A stretch of DNA of 64,000 nucleotides from contig JAEXYA010000023.1 in NCBI GenBank assembly GCA_023451825.1, positions 20,655-84,654 on the forward strand, given 5' to 3'. Below are positions 1 through 8,382 of the stretch, piece after piece (position 1 is the stretch's first letter; every line of letters begins with the position of its first letter). The position numbers were made by a program, and so were the translations under genes. Below the pieces are notes generated by a model, which ran no database searches, had not been told where the DNA came from, and saw only the letters and a program-made list of their open reading frames with translations. This DNA is from Pseudomonadota bacterium. Lineage in GTDB: Bacteria; Pseudomonadota; Alphaproteobacteria; Rhizobiales; Xanthobacteraceae.

Positions 1-74
1 GCATCCTTCGGGGTTGCGGCTTCGACCACGGCCGGCGCGCGACGAAACAACGGGAACCAGGCGGGCAGTGTCAT
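1..74 (-). CDS. rimI: Ribosomal-protein-alanine N-acetyltransferase RimI, N-terminal fragment
   Basis: Only the first 24 codons lie in the window; the gene runs off the left edge. Read on the minus strand it begins MTLPAWFPLFRR and continues into AVVEAATPKDA, which resembles the N-terminus of GNAT-fold RimI proteins of this bacterial group. Its ATG overlaps the TGA stop of tsaB in an ATGA arrangement (positions 71-74), so the two are probably translationally coupled. The tsaB-rimI order is common in proteobacteria. RimI acetylates the N-terminus of ribosomal protein S18 in enterics. The acetyl-CoA-binding region is outside the window, so the assignment rests on context and the short N-terminus. 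Confidence 0.7.
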   Translation of the reverse strand, partial: MTLPAWFPLFRRAPAVVEAATPKD

Positions 75-772
75 GGGGCCGGCTGCGTCTGGTCGAGGCT
101 GCCCATCAGGCTCGATTGCGGCTTGGCATCGGGCGCGCGCAGATAGAACGGCCGCGCCAGCGCGGTGTGCGGATCGACGGCGGCGCCAAGCCATCCCACC
201 CAGGAGATTTCAGGCGCCGGCTGTTCGTCGATGGCGACCGGCTGCGCTGCGTCGGCCGGCCAGCGCGATGCCAGCAGGTTTGCCGCGTTGCCCACCAGAT
301 GCGGCGCTCCGAAGCGGGCGGCTTCGATGGCCTCGTCGATCGGGATGACGCACGGCCGCTGCAGCGCCGTTCCATTGCCGCTCACCGCCTGGAAATACAC
401 ATGGTCGTGCCGCGCATCGATGGCGGCGATGACCGGGGCGTCGCCGTTGCGGGTCACCACCGGCGCCGCATAGGCCGCCAGCGTGGTGACGCCGACCACC
501 GGCTTGCCGGCGGCCAGCCCGATGCCGCGGCCGGCGGAAAGCCCCACCCGCAGGCCGGTGAAGCTGCCCGGCCCGGTGGTCACGACGATCCGGTCGAGCT
601 CGGCGAAGGGAATGCCCGATTGCTTCATCACCCGCGCCAGCAGCGGCATCAGCGCCTCCGCATGGCCGCGCTTCATCGGCTGTGATTCATGCGCGACGAG
701 CTGCCCGGTGCCGGTATCGAGAATTCCGGCGGCGCAGGCGTCAAGGGCGGTGTCGATGGCGAGAAGCAGCAT
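71..772 (-). CDS. tsaB: tRNA threonylcarbamoyladenosine biosynthesis protein TsaB
   Basis: 233 residues, the usual length. It starts MLLLAIDTALDACAAG, the ASKHA-fold beta-strand typical of TsaB, and carries the conserved TTGPGSFTGLRVGLSAGRG segment near residues 65-83. TsaB is the non-catalytic partner of TsaD and TsaE, which together put the threonylcarbamoyl group on A37 of tRNAs reading ANN codons. TsaB lacks the metal-binding histidines of TsaD, and none of that motif is seen here. The gene ends in a 4-base overlap with rimI, so these two probably share an mRNA. The upstream 380 bases separate it from a divergently oriented chemoreceptor. Confidence 0.95.
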   Translation of the reverse strand: MLLLAIDTALDACAAGILDTGTGQLVAHESQPMKRGHAEALMPLLARVMKQSGIPFAELDRIVVTTGPGSFTGLRVGLSAGRGIGLAAGKPVVGVTTLAAYAAPVVTRNGDAPVIAAIDARHDHVYFQAVSGNGTALQRPCVIPIDEAIEAARFGAPHLVGNAANLLASRWPADAAQPVAIDEQPAPEISWVGWLGAAVDPHTALARPFYLRAPDAKPQSSLMGSLDQTQPAP

Positions 773-1152
773 ATCGGTCAGTCGTTTCGTCAGGCGAACA
801 GGACGCGTCGGATGATGGATTTATAGTATTCCAATGCGAGCAGCGCCATGCCGCATTCGCCTGAAGCGAGCAATCCCGAATACCGAATTCGCTCAACTAT
901 AATATTTATCTTTATCGGCAAGGTATCAAGAAGTGCCCGAACGACGGGGTTATTCGCGATTTCATCGCGAGTCGTGCATGCGCGCCCGCCGCGATGAGGC
1001 GCAATCTAATCTCTCACTTAATCAAATTTTCGGAGATCGGTGAGACTTATATACCGGCTGTCGCAGACGTGTCCGACTCACCTGCGTCAGCCGATCTGAT
1101 TTTGCATTTCACGACGCGATTTCCCGGGAAGTCATAAACAGAAAGTCATTCG
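773..1152. other. Intergenic region between tsaB (-) and the chemoreceptor (+)
   Basis: A 380-base divergent gap that is visibly richer in A/T than its surroundings, especially around 890-930 and 1010-1060. It should hold the promoters of both tsaB and the chemoreceptor gene. I found no convincing ORF, tRNA or perfect long palindrome. No -35/-10 pair is clear enough to name. Confidence 0.5.
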
Positions 1153-2832
1153 ATGTTGCAGTGGTTGACAACTATGGCTGCGCGTAACGCGCTTGCCCAG
1201 GCAACGGCGATCAACAAATCGCAGGCACTGATCGAATTCGCACCGGATGGCACGATCATCACCGCGAACGAGAATTTCCTGACGACCATGGGTTACACGC
1301 TGGCCGAAATTCAAGGCAAGCATCACAGCCTGTTCGTGGTGCCTGCGGCGCGCGACAGCGCCGCCTATCGCGATTTCTGGGCCGTGCTCGGCCGCGGCGT
1401 CCATCAGACGGGTGAATTCAAGCGGCTCGGCAAAGGCGGCCGCGAAGTGTGGATTCACGGCTCCTACAATCCGATTCTGGACGAGGCCGGCAAGCCGGTG
1501 CGCATCGTCAAATTCTGCAGCGACATCACCGCGCAGAAACTCCGTGGTCTGGAAGACAGCGGCAAGGTCGCGGCGATCGAGCGCTCCCAGGCGATGATAG
1601 AATTCAACCTGGACGGCACGATCCTGTCGGCCAATCAGATCTTCCTCGATGCGATGGGCTATTCGCTGAACGAGATCTGCGGCAAGCATCACAGCATGTT
1701 CGTGATGCCGGCGGACCGCGACAGCGCCGCCTATCGCGAATTCTGGGCGAGCCTCAACCGCGGTGAATATCAGGCCGCCGAATACAAACGGCTCGGCAAA
1801 GGCGGCAAGGAGGTCTGGATACTGGCCACCTATAATCCGATCCTCGACGAGACGGGCAAGCCCATCAAGATCATCAAATTCGCATCCGACGTCACCGAGC
1901 AGAAGCTGCGCACGGCGAATTTTTCGGGTCAGATCGAAGCGATCGGAAAATCGCAGGCGGTGATCGAATTCAACCTCGATGGCATCGTGCTCAACGCCAA
2001 TGAAAATTTCCTGTCGGTGATGGGTTACGCTTTGTCGGAGATCCAGGGCCGGCATCACAGCATGTTCGTGCCGGACGGCGAGCGCGGGACCGAAGTCTAT
2101 GAAGCGTTCTGGTCCAGCCTGCGCCGCGGCGACTATCAGACCGCCGAATACCAGCGCATCGGCAAGAACGGCAAGCAGGTCTGGATTCAGGCGTCCTATA
2201 ATCCGATCCTCGATCTCAATGGTGCGCCCTACAAGGTCGTGAAATATGCGTCGGACGTCACGGCGCAGGTGATCGCGCGGATGAAGAGTGAGCGCGTGCG
2301 CGGCATGATGGAATCGGTGGCCGCCGGCGCCGAGGAGCTCAACGCATCGGTGCGCGAAATCACCGAGGCGATGATGAAGTCGCGGGACACGGCCATGTCG
2401 GCCGTCGGCAAGGTTGATATCGCGGATGGTCAGGCGCAGCGGCTTTCCGCGGCGGCGCAGGCGATGACGGGCATCGTCGAATTGATCGGCAATATCACCG
2501 GGCAGATCAATCTGCTGGCGCTGAATGCCACGATCGAATCCGCGCGCGCGGGCGAGGCCGGGCGCGGCTTTGCGGTGGTCGCGTCGGAAGTGAAGAACCT
2601 CGCGACACAGGCCAAGCAGGCGACCGACAAGATCTCCAGCGAGATCAGCAGTCTCAACGGCATTTCCGGCGATGTGGTGGATGCGCTGAACGCGATCAAG
2701 AGCGAGATTCAGAACGTCAGCGAATATGTCACCGCCACGGCCGCCGCCGTGGAGCAGCAAAGCGTGGTGACGAATGAGATGTCGTCCAGCATGCAGCGCG
2801 CGGCGGAAGAAGCGGCCAGCATCGGGATGTAA
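1153..2832 (+). CDS. Soluble methyl-accepting chemotaxis protein with three PAS domains
   Basis: 559 residues with no transmembrane segment, so the receptor is cytoplasmic. Three PAS units repeat with an exact 366-bp (122-residue) period: the KHHS/RHHS signature falls near residues 56, 178 and 300, and each unit ends in a PAC-type stretch (SYNPILDE... IVKFCSDIT). The C-terminal 190 residues form an MCP signalling hairpin with the conserved tip NLLALNATIESARAGEAGRG and FAVVASEVKNLA. This predicts sensing of an internal signal, often redox or a PAS-bound cofactor, and output to CheA through CheW. No che genes are nearby. The conserved His pair in every PAS unit could bind a ligand, but no cofactor can be assigned from sequence. 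Confidence 0.93.
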   Translation: MLQWLTTMAARNALAQATAINKSQALIEFAPDGTIITANENFLTTMGYTLAEIQGKHHSLFVVPAARDSAAYRDFWAVLGRGVHQTGEFKRLGKGGREVWIHGSYNPILDEAGKPVRIVKFCSDITAQKLRGLEDSGKVAAIERSQAMIEFNLDGTILSANQIFLDAMGYSLNEICGKHHSMFVMPADRDSAAYREFWASLNRGEYQAAEYKRLGKGGKEVWILATYNPILDETGKPIKIIKFASDVTEQKLRTANFSGQIEAIGKSQAVIEFNLDGIVLNANENFLSVMGYALSEIQGRHHSMFVPDGERGTEVYEAFWSSLRRGDYQTAEYQRIGKNGKQVWIQASYNPILDLNGAPYKVVKYASDVTAQVIARMKSERVRGMMESVAAGAEELNASVREITEAMMKSRDTAMSAVGKVDIADGQAQRLSAAAQAMTGIVELIGNITGQINLLALNATIESARAGEAGRGFAVVASEVKNLATQAKQATDKISSEISSLNGISGDVVDALNAIKSEIQNVSEYVTATAAAVEQQSVVTNEMSSSMQRAAEEAASIGM

Positions 2833-2834
2833 TC

Positions 2835-2924
2835 TGTAGGGTGGGCAAAGGCGCTCTTGCGCCGTGCCCACCTTCAAGTGCACGGCTGGTGACGGTGGGC
2901 ACGCTACGCTTTGCCCACCCTACA
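2835..2924. repeat. Palindromic intergenic repeat (family A, GTAGGGTGGGCAAAG type)
   Basis: Perfect 16-bp inverted arms (TGTAGGGTGGGCAAAG at 2835-2850 and its complement at 2909-2924) enclose a second inverted pair (GTGCCCACC 2864-2872 / GGTGGGCAC 2894-2902). It lies between the stop codons of the converging chemoreceptor and nfu genes, where a folded transcript could help terminate both. From memory, elements with this sequence are widespread in Bradyrhizobium-type genomes; only one copy is seen in this window. Confidence 0.85.
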
Positions 2925-2933
2925 CGCGGCCGA

Positions 2934-3500
2934 TCACATCGGCCGCACTTCCTGCACTTCCGGCACAAAATGCTTCAGCAGGTTCTGGATGCCGTGCTGC
3001 AGCGTCGCCGTGGATGACGGGCAGCCCGAGCAGGCGCCCTTCATGGCGAGATAGACGATGCCGTCCTTGAAGCCGCGGAACGTGATGTCGCCGCCGTCAT
3101 TGGCCACGGCCGGGCGGACGCGGGTCTCGATCAGGTCCTTGATCGTGTCCACGGTCTCGGCATCGTTCTCGTCGAAGAATTCGTCTTCATCCGAGATGTC
3201 GCCTTCGGGGGCGCTGCCATCGGCGAGCAGCGGCGCGCCGGACATGTAGTGTTCCATGATGGCGCCGAGGATGGCCGGCTTGAGGTGCTGCCAGTCGCTG
3301 TCGTCCTTGGTGACGGTGACGAAGTCGGCGCCATAGAATACGCCGGTGACGCCCTTCACGGCGAACAGCTTTTCCGCCAGCGGCGAACGCGCGGCGGCTT
3401 CGGCAGAGGTAAATTCCATGGTGCCGCTGGTCAGCACATCCCGGCCCGGGATGAATTTCAGCGTGGCGGGATTGGGTGTGGCTTCGGTCTGGATGAACAT
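2934..3500 (-). CDS. Nfu-type iron-sulfur cluster scaffold/carrier protein
   Basis: 188 residues with the two-domain Nfu layout: an N-terminal Nfu_N domain (MFIQTEATPNPATLKFIPG at the start) and a C-terminal NifU-like domain from about residue 115 (AVANDGGDITFRGF) holding the CSGC motif (Cys157, Cys160). The CxxC pair binds a [4Fe-4S] cluster at a dimer interface and passes it to apo-proteins. The acidic linker around residues 100-115 is common in the family. It belongs to the conserved minus-strand block with uspA and trpS. This is not nitrogenase-specific NifU, which has an additional scaffold and ferredoxin-like domain. The full cysteine pair is present, so activity is expected. Confidence 0.93.
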   Translation of the reverse strand: MFIQTEATPNPATLKFIPGRDVLTSGTMEFTSAEAAARSPLAEKLFAVKGVTGVFYGADFVTVTKDDSDWQHLKPAILGAIMEHYMSGAPLLADGSAPEGDISDEDEFFDENDAETVDTIKDLIETRVRPAVANDGGDITFRGFKDGIVYLAMKGACSGCPSSTATLQHGIQNLLKHFVPEVQEVRPM

Positions 3501-3592
3501 CGGTTGCTCCTGCGTCGCCGGTTCAAGGCCGGCGCGTGGGGGTGTCCGTAGCAGATGGCGACGGAAAAGGCACGAATCAAGGTTTCGCAGCT

Positions 3593-3678
3593 TGTCGTCA
3601 CCCGGCTTGACCGGGTGACCCTGTACACACTGCTGGTCCCGAGTTTACTGGATCGCCCGGTCAAGCCGGGCGACGACA
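3593..3678. repeat. Palindromic intergenic repeat (family B, copy 1)
   Basis: An 86-bp inverted repeat with 23-bp arms that differ at one base. Its core is CCCGGCTTGACCGGG on the left and the complement on the right, with TTTACTGGATCGCCCGG leading into the right arm. A second copy of the family is at 11422-11524 and shares the right arm almost base for base. It sits between uspA and nfu, both read leftward. Confidence 0.85.
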
Positions 3679-3692
3679 GGCTGAGCAGGTGT

Positions 3693-4187
3693 TTACGACA
3701 ACCCGTCGATATCCAGATCCGTCAAACTTCCCGGCACCACCACTACCGGCACCGGGAAGGTCCCCACCATCTTCGAGATCATGGTGACGATCGGTCCCGG
3801 CCCCTCGGCGCCGGCGGAGGCCGCCAGCACCAGCATCGAGATATCGACATCCTTGTCGATCACATCGAGGATCTGCTCGGTCGGCTCGCCCTCGCGGATC
3901 ACGCGCTCCGGTGTGATCGCGGCCAGGCCATTGGCGCGGCCCGACGCGCGGTCCAGCGCGGCATTGGCGCCTTCCTCGGCTTCGGCGCGCATCACTTCGG
4001 CGACGCCGAGCCATTGCTGGTTGCGATCCTCGGTTTCGATCACGCGCAGCATCACCACGCCGCCGCCGACACGCACGGCCCAGCGCGCGGCGTAATACAC
4101 CGCGCGATCCCATTCCTCGCTGTCATCGACGACCACGAGGCATTTCGGCTTATGGCCGCTTTCATAACTACGACGCTGAGTGCTCAT
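3693..4187 (-). CDS. Universal stress protein (UspA) domain protein
   Basis: 164 residues. A single Usp domain begins with KCLVVVDDSEEWDRAVYYAA (residues about 15-34), the conserved first strand with its Asp pair, and runs to a hydrophobic C-terminal strand VPVVVVPGSL. The usual ATP-binding loop G-x2-G-x9-G-[ST] is only loosely preserved (SAGAEGPGPIVTM), so nucleotide binding is uncertain. Usp proteins are cytosolic and linked to stress survival. It lies between trpS and nfu in the same orientation; the 133-base gap to trpS suggests its own promoter is possible. The exact role is unknown. Confidence 0.88.
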   Translation of the reverse strand: MSTQRRSYESGHKPKCLVVVDDSEEWDRAVYYAARWAVRVGGGVVMLRVIETEDRNQQWLGVAEVMRAEAEEGANAALDRASGRANGLAAITPERVIREGEPTEQILDVIDKDVDISMLVLAASAGAEGPGPIVTMISKMVGTFPVPVVVVPGSLTDLDIDGLS

Positions 4188-4320
4188 GCATGTCCCGATG
4201 CTTGGCTCTGTTCAGCCATGCTGCCACGGCGCAGGCGCGTTCGACAAGCGCGATGCAAGCGTGAGCCTGCATCGCGCCGATTGTGGCGAAGACATGGACG
4301 AGAGTTGGATCTGGTCGCGA

Positions 4321-5391
4321 TTACCGTTTGCGTACAAATCCCATGATGTCTTTGACGGACGTCATGGTCTGATCGGCAATTGCGCGCGCGCGGTCGCTGC
4401 CATCTGCAAGTACCGCATCCACATAAGCGTGGTCCGCCGACAGCTTCTTCATCTCATTCGCAACCGGCGACAGTTTTTCGACGGCGAGATCGACGAGATT
4501 CGCCTTGAAGCCGGAGAATTGCGCACCGCCGAATTCGCTGAGAATATCGGCCTTGGCGCGCCCCGACAGCGCCGCATAGATGCCGACGAGATTGTCGGCT
4601 TCCGGCCGCGGCTCGAGGCCTTTTTCTTCCGACGGCAACGGCTCCGGATCGGTCTTGGCTTTGCGAATCTTTTGCGCGATCGCATCGGCGTCGTCGGTGA
4701 GGTTGATGCGCGAATAATCCGACGGATCGGATTTCGACATCTTCTTGGTGCCGTCGCGCAGGCTCATCACGCGCGTGGCCGGGCCGGTGATCACCGGCTC
4801 GGGCTGCGGGAAATACGGACCGACATGACCCTGCTTCGCGATCGACTCGGAGAAGTCGTTGTTGAACTTCTGTGCGATGTCGCGCGCGAGTTCGAGATGC
4901 TGCTTCTGGTCCTCGCCCACCGGCACATGGGTGGCGCGATACAGCAAAATGTCGGCGGCCATCAGCACGGGATAGTCGTAGAGACCGACGGACGCGTTTT
5001 CGCGGTCCTTGCCGGCCTTTTCCTTGAACTGGGTCATGCGGTTCAGCCAGCCGAGGCGGGCGACGCAATTGAAGATCCAGGCGAGCTCGGCATGGCCGGC
5101 GACCTGGCTCTGGTTGAAGATGATCTGCTTCTTCGGATCGATGCCCGAGGCGATGAAGGCGGCGGTCACTTCACGGGTGCAGCGGCGCAGCTCGTCGGGG
5201 CCGCCCCAGACGGATGGCGCGACGGTGATGGCGTGCATGTCCACGACGCAATACAGGCAGCTATACTGCTCCTGCAATTTGACGAAGTTGACGATGGCGC
5301 CGAGATAATTGCCGAGATGCAGATTGCCGGTGGGCTGGACGCCCGAAAAGACGCGCTGGGTGAAAGCGGGTGCCTGTGGAGCAGATGACAT
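4321..5391 (-). CDS. trpS: Tryptophanyl-tRNA synthetase
   Basis: 356 residues, class I aminoacyl-tRNA synthetase that charges tRNA-Trp. The HIGH-equivalent TGNLHLGNYLGA lies near residues 20-31 and the KMSKS loop is intact (KKMSKSDPSDYSRI, around residue 220). The start MSSAPQAPAFTQRVFSG matches the normal N-terminus a few residues ahead of the GVQPTG segment. It is 92 bases downstream of murJ on the same strand; the murJ-trpS order is conserved in this bacterial group, and the two may be co-transcribed. No T-box or leader peptide is seen upstream. Nothing is missing or truncated. Confidence 0.97.
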   Translation of the reverse strand: MSSAPQAPAFTQRVFSGVQPTGNLHLGNYLGAIVNFVKLQEQYSCLYCVVDMHAITVAPSVWGGPDELRRCTREVTAAFIASGIDPKKQIIFNQSQVAGHAELAWIFNCVARLGWLNRMTQFKEKAGKDRENASVGLYDYPVLMAADILLYRATHVPVGEDQKQHLELARDIAQKFNNDFSESIAKQGHVGPYFPQPEPVITGPATRVMSLRDGTKKMSKSDPSDYSRINLTDDADAIAQKIRKAKTDPEPLPSEEKGLEPRPEADNLVGIYAALSGRAKADILSEFGGAQFSGFKANLVDLAVEKLSPVANEMKKLSADHAYVDAVLADGSDRARAIADQTMTSVKDIMGFVRKR

Positions 5392-5483
5392 AGCCTAGTT
5401 CCTTATACGCCCGTGGTGGAATGCGGGCCGCGGCGTCCCATTGCCATAGCGGCCGCGCGGCGTCCATGACCAATGTCGTGATC

Positions 5484-7022
5484 TCAGGCGGTGGACTTTT
5501 TGAGGGAGTTGCGGATATCCCGCCAGCGCAGGGCGCCGGTGAGCATCAGCGGCGCGGCATAGATGGCGAGGCCGCAGGCGATTTGCAGGAAGAGCAGGAT
5601 GGCCTGTGCCAGCTTGTGATCGCCATTCGGTGTGTATCGCGTGAGCACCCATAGCAGCCCGCCCATCATCACCGCCGACACCACGATCATCGGCAACCGT
5701 CGCGTCGCATCCGCATCGATCGCCCAGCCGAATGATCGGCCGCCCTGGATCATCAGCACGGTCGCACTGCTCCACGCCGCCAGCGCGATCGCCGCCGCGA
5801 TGCCGCTCGCGCCGAAAGATGCGCCCAGGACATATGCCGCCACAATCGCGATGACGAAGCCGATCAGCGTCGCCATCAACGGCGTATGCGTATTGTCCCG
5901 CGCAAAAAATGCCGGCGACAGCGCCTTGATCAGCACATGCGCCGGCAAAGCAAGTGCGAGGAAGATCATCGCCTGCGCGGTAGCGGCCGTATCGCTTGCC
6001 GTGAAGGCGCCATGCTCGAACAACAGCCGCACGATCGGCGTGCTCAGCACGATCAAGCCCAATGTCGCCGGCAATGTGAGCCCGATCGCCAGCTCGATCC
6101 CGCGCGACTGCGCGTGGGTCATCAGCGCATGATCATTGTCGCGCGCCGCGCGTGTCAGTTCGGGGATCAGTACCGTGCCCATCGCGGTGCCGACGATGCC
6201 GAGCGGCAGCTCGATCAGGCGATTGGCAAAGTAGAGCCAGGAGACCGCCGATGGCATCGACGATGCGATGATGGCGGCGCCGACGATCAGGAGCTGCGGA
6301 CCGGAACTGGCGACCATTCCGGGCAGCGCCTTGCGCAAAAAGCCACGCATCTGGCCATCGAGCGACAGCCGCAAGGGTGCCGCAAGTCTGCCGCTGTGTT
6401 GCCGCACCAAAAGCATCGACAACTGCAGCAAACCGGCGATTCCAACCGTTGCTGCCATCACCATAGCAGCAGTGGTGGCGGCTTGCGGAAACACCAGCAA
6501 TAGCGTCATCACAACGATCAGCGCGCCATTAAACAGCAATGGTGAAAACGCCGTCAGCGCAAAGCGCCCCTGCGCATTGTACAGCCCCATCATCACGGTG
6601 ACAGGTCCGGCAAACGCGAGATAAGGCAGCATCAGCCGTGCATTATCGACGGCAATCTGCAGCGTCGGCGCGCCGATAAAGCCAGGCGCAACCAGCGCAA
6701 TCACCGTCGGCATCGCAAGGCCAATCAACAGCGCCGCCACAAGCACGGCGACACCAATCGTACCCAGCACGCGCCCCGCAAAAGCGGCAGCAGCGTCAGG
6801 CCCTTCCGTTGCATGGATACGCGACCACGCCGGAATCAACGCTGCATTCAACGCGCCTTCCGTCAGCAGCCGGCGCACCACATTGATCAGTTGAAACGCC
6901 ACCAGAAACGCATCCGCCACAGCCCCCGCGCCGAGCAAAGCGGCCACCATCGCATCGCGCGCAAAGCCGAGCAGGCGCGAGGCCAGCGTGCCCGTGGAAA
7001 CCATCAAAAGGGAGCGGATCAT
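5484..7022 (-). CDS. murJ: Lipid II flippase MurJ
   Basis: 512 residues of strongly hydrophobic sequence consistent with 14 transmembrane helices, in the MOP superfamily. The N-terminal region MIRSLLMVSTGTLASRLLGF and the following ADAFLVAFQLINVVRRLLTE are the family signature, including the conserved arginines in the central cavity. MurJ moves the peptidoglycan precursor lipid II from the inner to the outer face of the cytoplasmic membrane and is normally essential. It heads the minus-strand block with trpS. The 131-base divergent gap to the kinase gene at 7154 must contain its promoter; no specific box is clear. Confidence 0.95.
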   Translation of the reverse strand: MIRSLLMVSTGTLASRLLGFARDAMVAALLGAGAVADAFLVAFQLINVVRRLLTEGALNAALIPAWSRIHATEGPDAAAAFAGRVLGTIGVAVLVAALLIGLAMPTVIALVAPGFIGAPTLQIAVDNARLMLPYLAFAGPVTVMMGLYNAQGRFALTAFSPLLFNGALIVVMTLLLVFPQAATTAAMVMAATVGIAGLLQLSMLLVRQHSGRLAAPLRLSLDGQMRGFLRKALPGMVASSGPQLLIVGAAIIASSMPSAVSWLYFANRLIELPLGIVGTAMGTVLIPELTRAARDNDHALMTHAQSRGIELAIGLTLPATLGLIVLSTPIVRLLFEHGAFTASDTAATAQAMIFLALALPAHVLIKALSPAFFARDNTHTPLMATLIGFVIAIVAAYVLGASFGASGIAAAIALAAWSSATVLMIQGGRSFGWAIDADATRRLPMIVVSAVMMGGLLWVLTRYTPNGDHKLAQAILLFLQIACGLAIYAAPLMLTGALRWRDIRNSLKKSTA

Positions 7023-7153
7023 GGAACCGTCACGGGGGAGGCATCCTTGCTGGCGCCGGGCGGGGTGTGATAGTCGCAGCCATCAGGCCACAAGCTGGGT
7101 GAGTAGAAGACCATTCGCCCCGCCCCCGCAATCGCCGCAACGGGATAATCTTA

Positions 7154-8155
7154 ATGACTTCAGCGAAATACGACGTGCTTGCGATCGGCAACGCGATCTT
7201 CGACGTGCTGGTGCAGACCGACGATAATTTCTTGGCCACCCATCAGATGACCAAGGGCGGTATGGCGCTGATCGACGAAGCCCGCGCCAAGGCGATCTAT
7301 GACGCAATGGGCCCGGCCACGGAAATGTCCGGTGGTTCGGCGGCCAACACCATCGTCGGCCTCGCCAGCCTCGGCGCCAGCGTCGCTTATGTCGGCAAGG
7401 TCAAGGACGACCAGATCGGCAAGCTCTATACGCATGACATTCGCTCGGCCGGCGTGAGCTACGAGACCAAGCCCGCCGCGGGCGGTCCGGCCACTGGCTG
7501 CTCTTACATCCTGGTGACGCCGGACGGCGAGCGCACCATGAACACCTATCTCGGCGCTGCTCAGGATTTGACGCCGGAAGATATCGATCCAGCTGCGATC
7601 GCGGCTTCGCAATATGTCTATCTCGAAGGCTATCTGTGGGATCCGGCCAGCGCGAAGGAAGCCTTCATCAAGGCGTCGAAGATCGCCCATGATGCCGGCC
7701 GCAAGGTGGCGCTGACGTTGTCGGACGCCTTCTGCGTCGGCCGCTATCGCAGCGAATTCCTCGACCTCATGCGCAATGGCACGGTGGACATCATTTTCGC
7801 AAATGAGTCCGAATTGACCTCGCTCTACGAGACCGACAATTTCGATGCTGCGCTTGGTGAGCTGCGCAAGGATACCCGCCTCGGTATCGTCACCCGCAGC
7901 GAGAAGGGCTGTGTTGTCGCCTCGAACGACGGCGTGATCGCCGTGCCGGCGCACAAGATCGAGAAGCTGGTGGATACGACGGGCGCCGGCGACCTGTTCG
8001 CGGCAGGCTTCCTGTTCGGTCTCGTCCGCAATGCCGGCTACGAGAATGCCGGCAAGCTCGGCGCGCTGGCTGCGGCGGAAGTGATCCAGCATATCGGCGC
8101 CCGCCCGCAGGTGTCGCTGAAGGAGCTGGCGCAGAAGAACGGTCTGCCGGTTTAA
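7154..8155 (+). CDS. PfkB-family carbohydrate kinase, adenosine-kinase-like
   Basis: 333 residues. The ribokinase fold begins YDVLAIGNAIFDVLVQ and contains the GGSAANT substrate-lid segment near residue 59 and the DTTGAGDLFAAGFLFG anion-hole and catalytic Asp motif near residue 277. Annotated relatives in alphaproteobacteria are called adenosine kinase, and the spacing of the GGSAANT motif fits that subgroup. The substrate (adenosine, or another nucleoside or sugar) cannot be proved from sequence. It is a single-gene unit, divergent from murJ and convergent with a CoA transferase across a 200-bp repeat. Confidence 0.88.
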   Translation: MTSAKYDVLAIGNAIFDVLVQTDDNFLATHQMTKGGMALIDEARAKAIYDAMGPATEMSGGSAANTIVGLASLGASVAYVGKVKDDQIGKLYTHDIRSAGVSYETKPAAGGPATGCSYILVTPDGERTMNTYLGAAQDLTPEDIDPAAIAASQYVYLEGYLWDPASAKEAFIKASKIAHDAGRKVALTLSDAFCVGRYRSEFLDLMRNGTVDIIFANESELTSLYETDNFDAALGELRKDTRLGIVTRSEKGCVVASNDGVIAVPAHKIEKLVDTTGAGDLFAAGFLFGLVRNAGYENAGKLGALAAAEVIQHIGARPQVSLKELAQKNGLPV

Positions 8156-8161
8156 TTCTTT

Positions 8162-8362
8162 TCCCTCCCCCAAGCGGCGCAGCCGCGCAGTGGGGTCTGG
8201 CGGACGAATTCGTCCGCCATAGGTGGCCGGCCCTCTTGGGCCGGTCGGGGGGGGTCTATCCCCACGTGACGTCCTCCCGTGGGTATAGACCCCACCCGTC
8301 TCGAAGCTCGCTGGACGCTCGCTTCGATCCACCCTCCCCAGTCGCTTCGCTCCGGGGAGGGA
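8162..8362. repeat. Composite palindromic repeat element (family C)
   Basis: About 200 bp of nested inverted repeats between two convergent genes. It includes a perfect 22-bp palindrome at 8198-8219 (core GGACGAATTCGTCC), a 16-bp arm pair GGGGTCTATCCCCACG (8251-8266) matched with one mismatch at 8278-8293, and outer CCTCCCC / GGGGAGG ends near 8164 and 8353. The single strand can fold into several strong hairpins, so it may end transcription from both sides. No coding capacity is evident. Confidence 0.75.
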
Positions 8363-8382
8363 TAAGTCGAGCGCCTTCGCTT

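Noticed and set aside
1132..2883. A 583-residue open frame antisense to the chemoreceptor, with its own internal repeats
   Set aside because: It mirrors the PAS duplication on the opposite strand, is rich in Arg/His/Asp and lacks a family match; a shadow of the real gene in GC-rich DNA.
4180..5388. A 402-residue open frame opposite trpS
   Set aside because: Antisense shadow of a clear tryptophanyl-tRNA synthetase with intact motifs.
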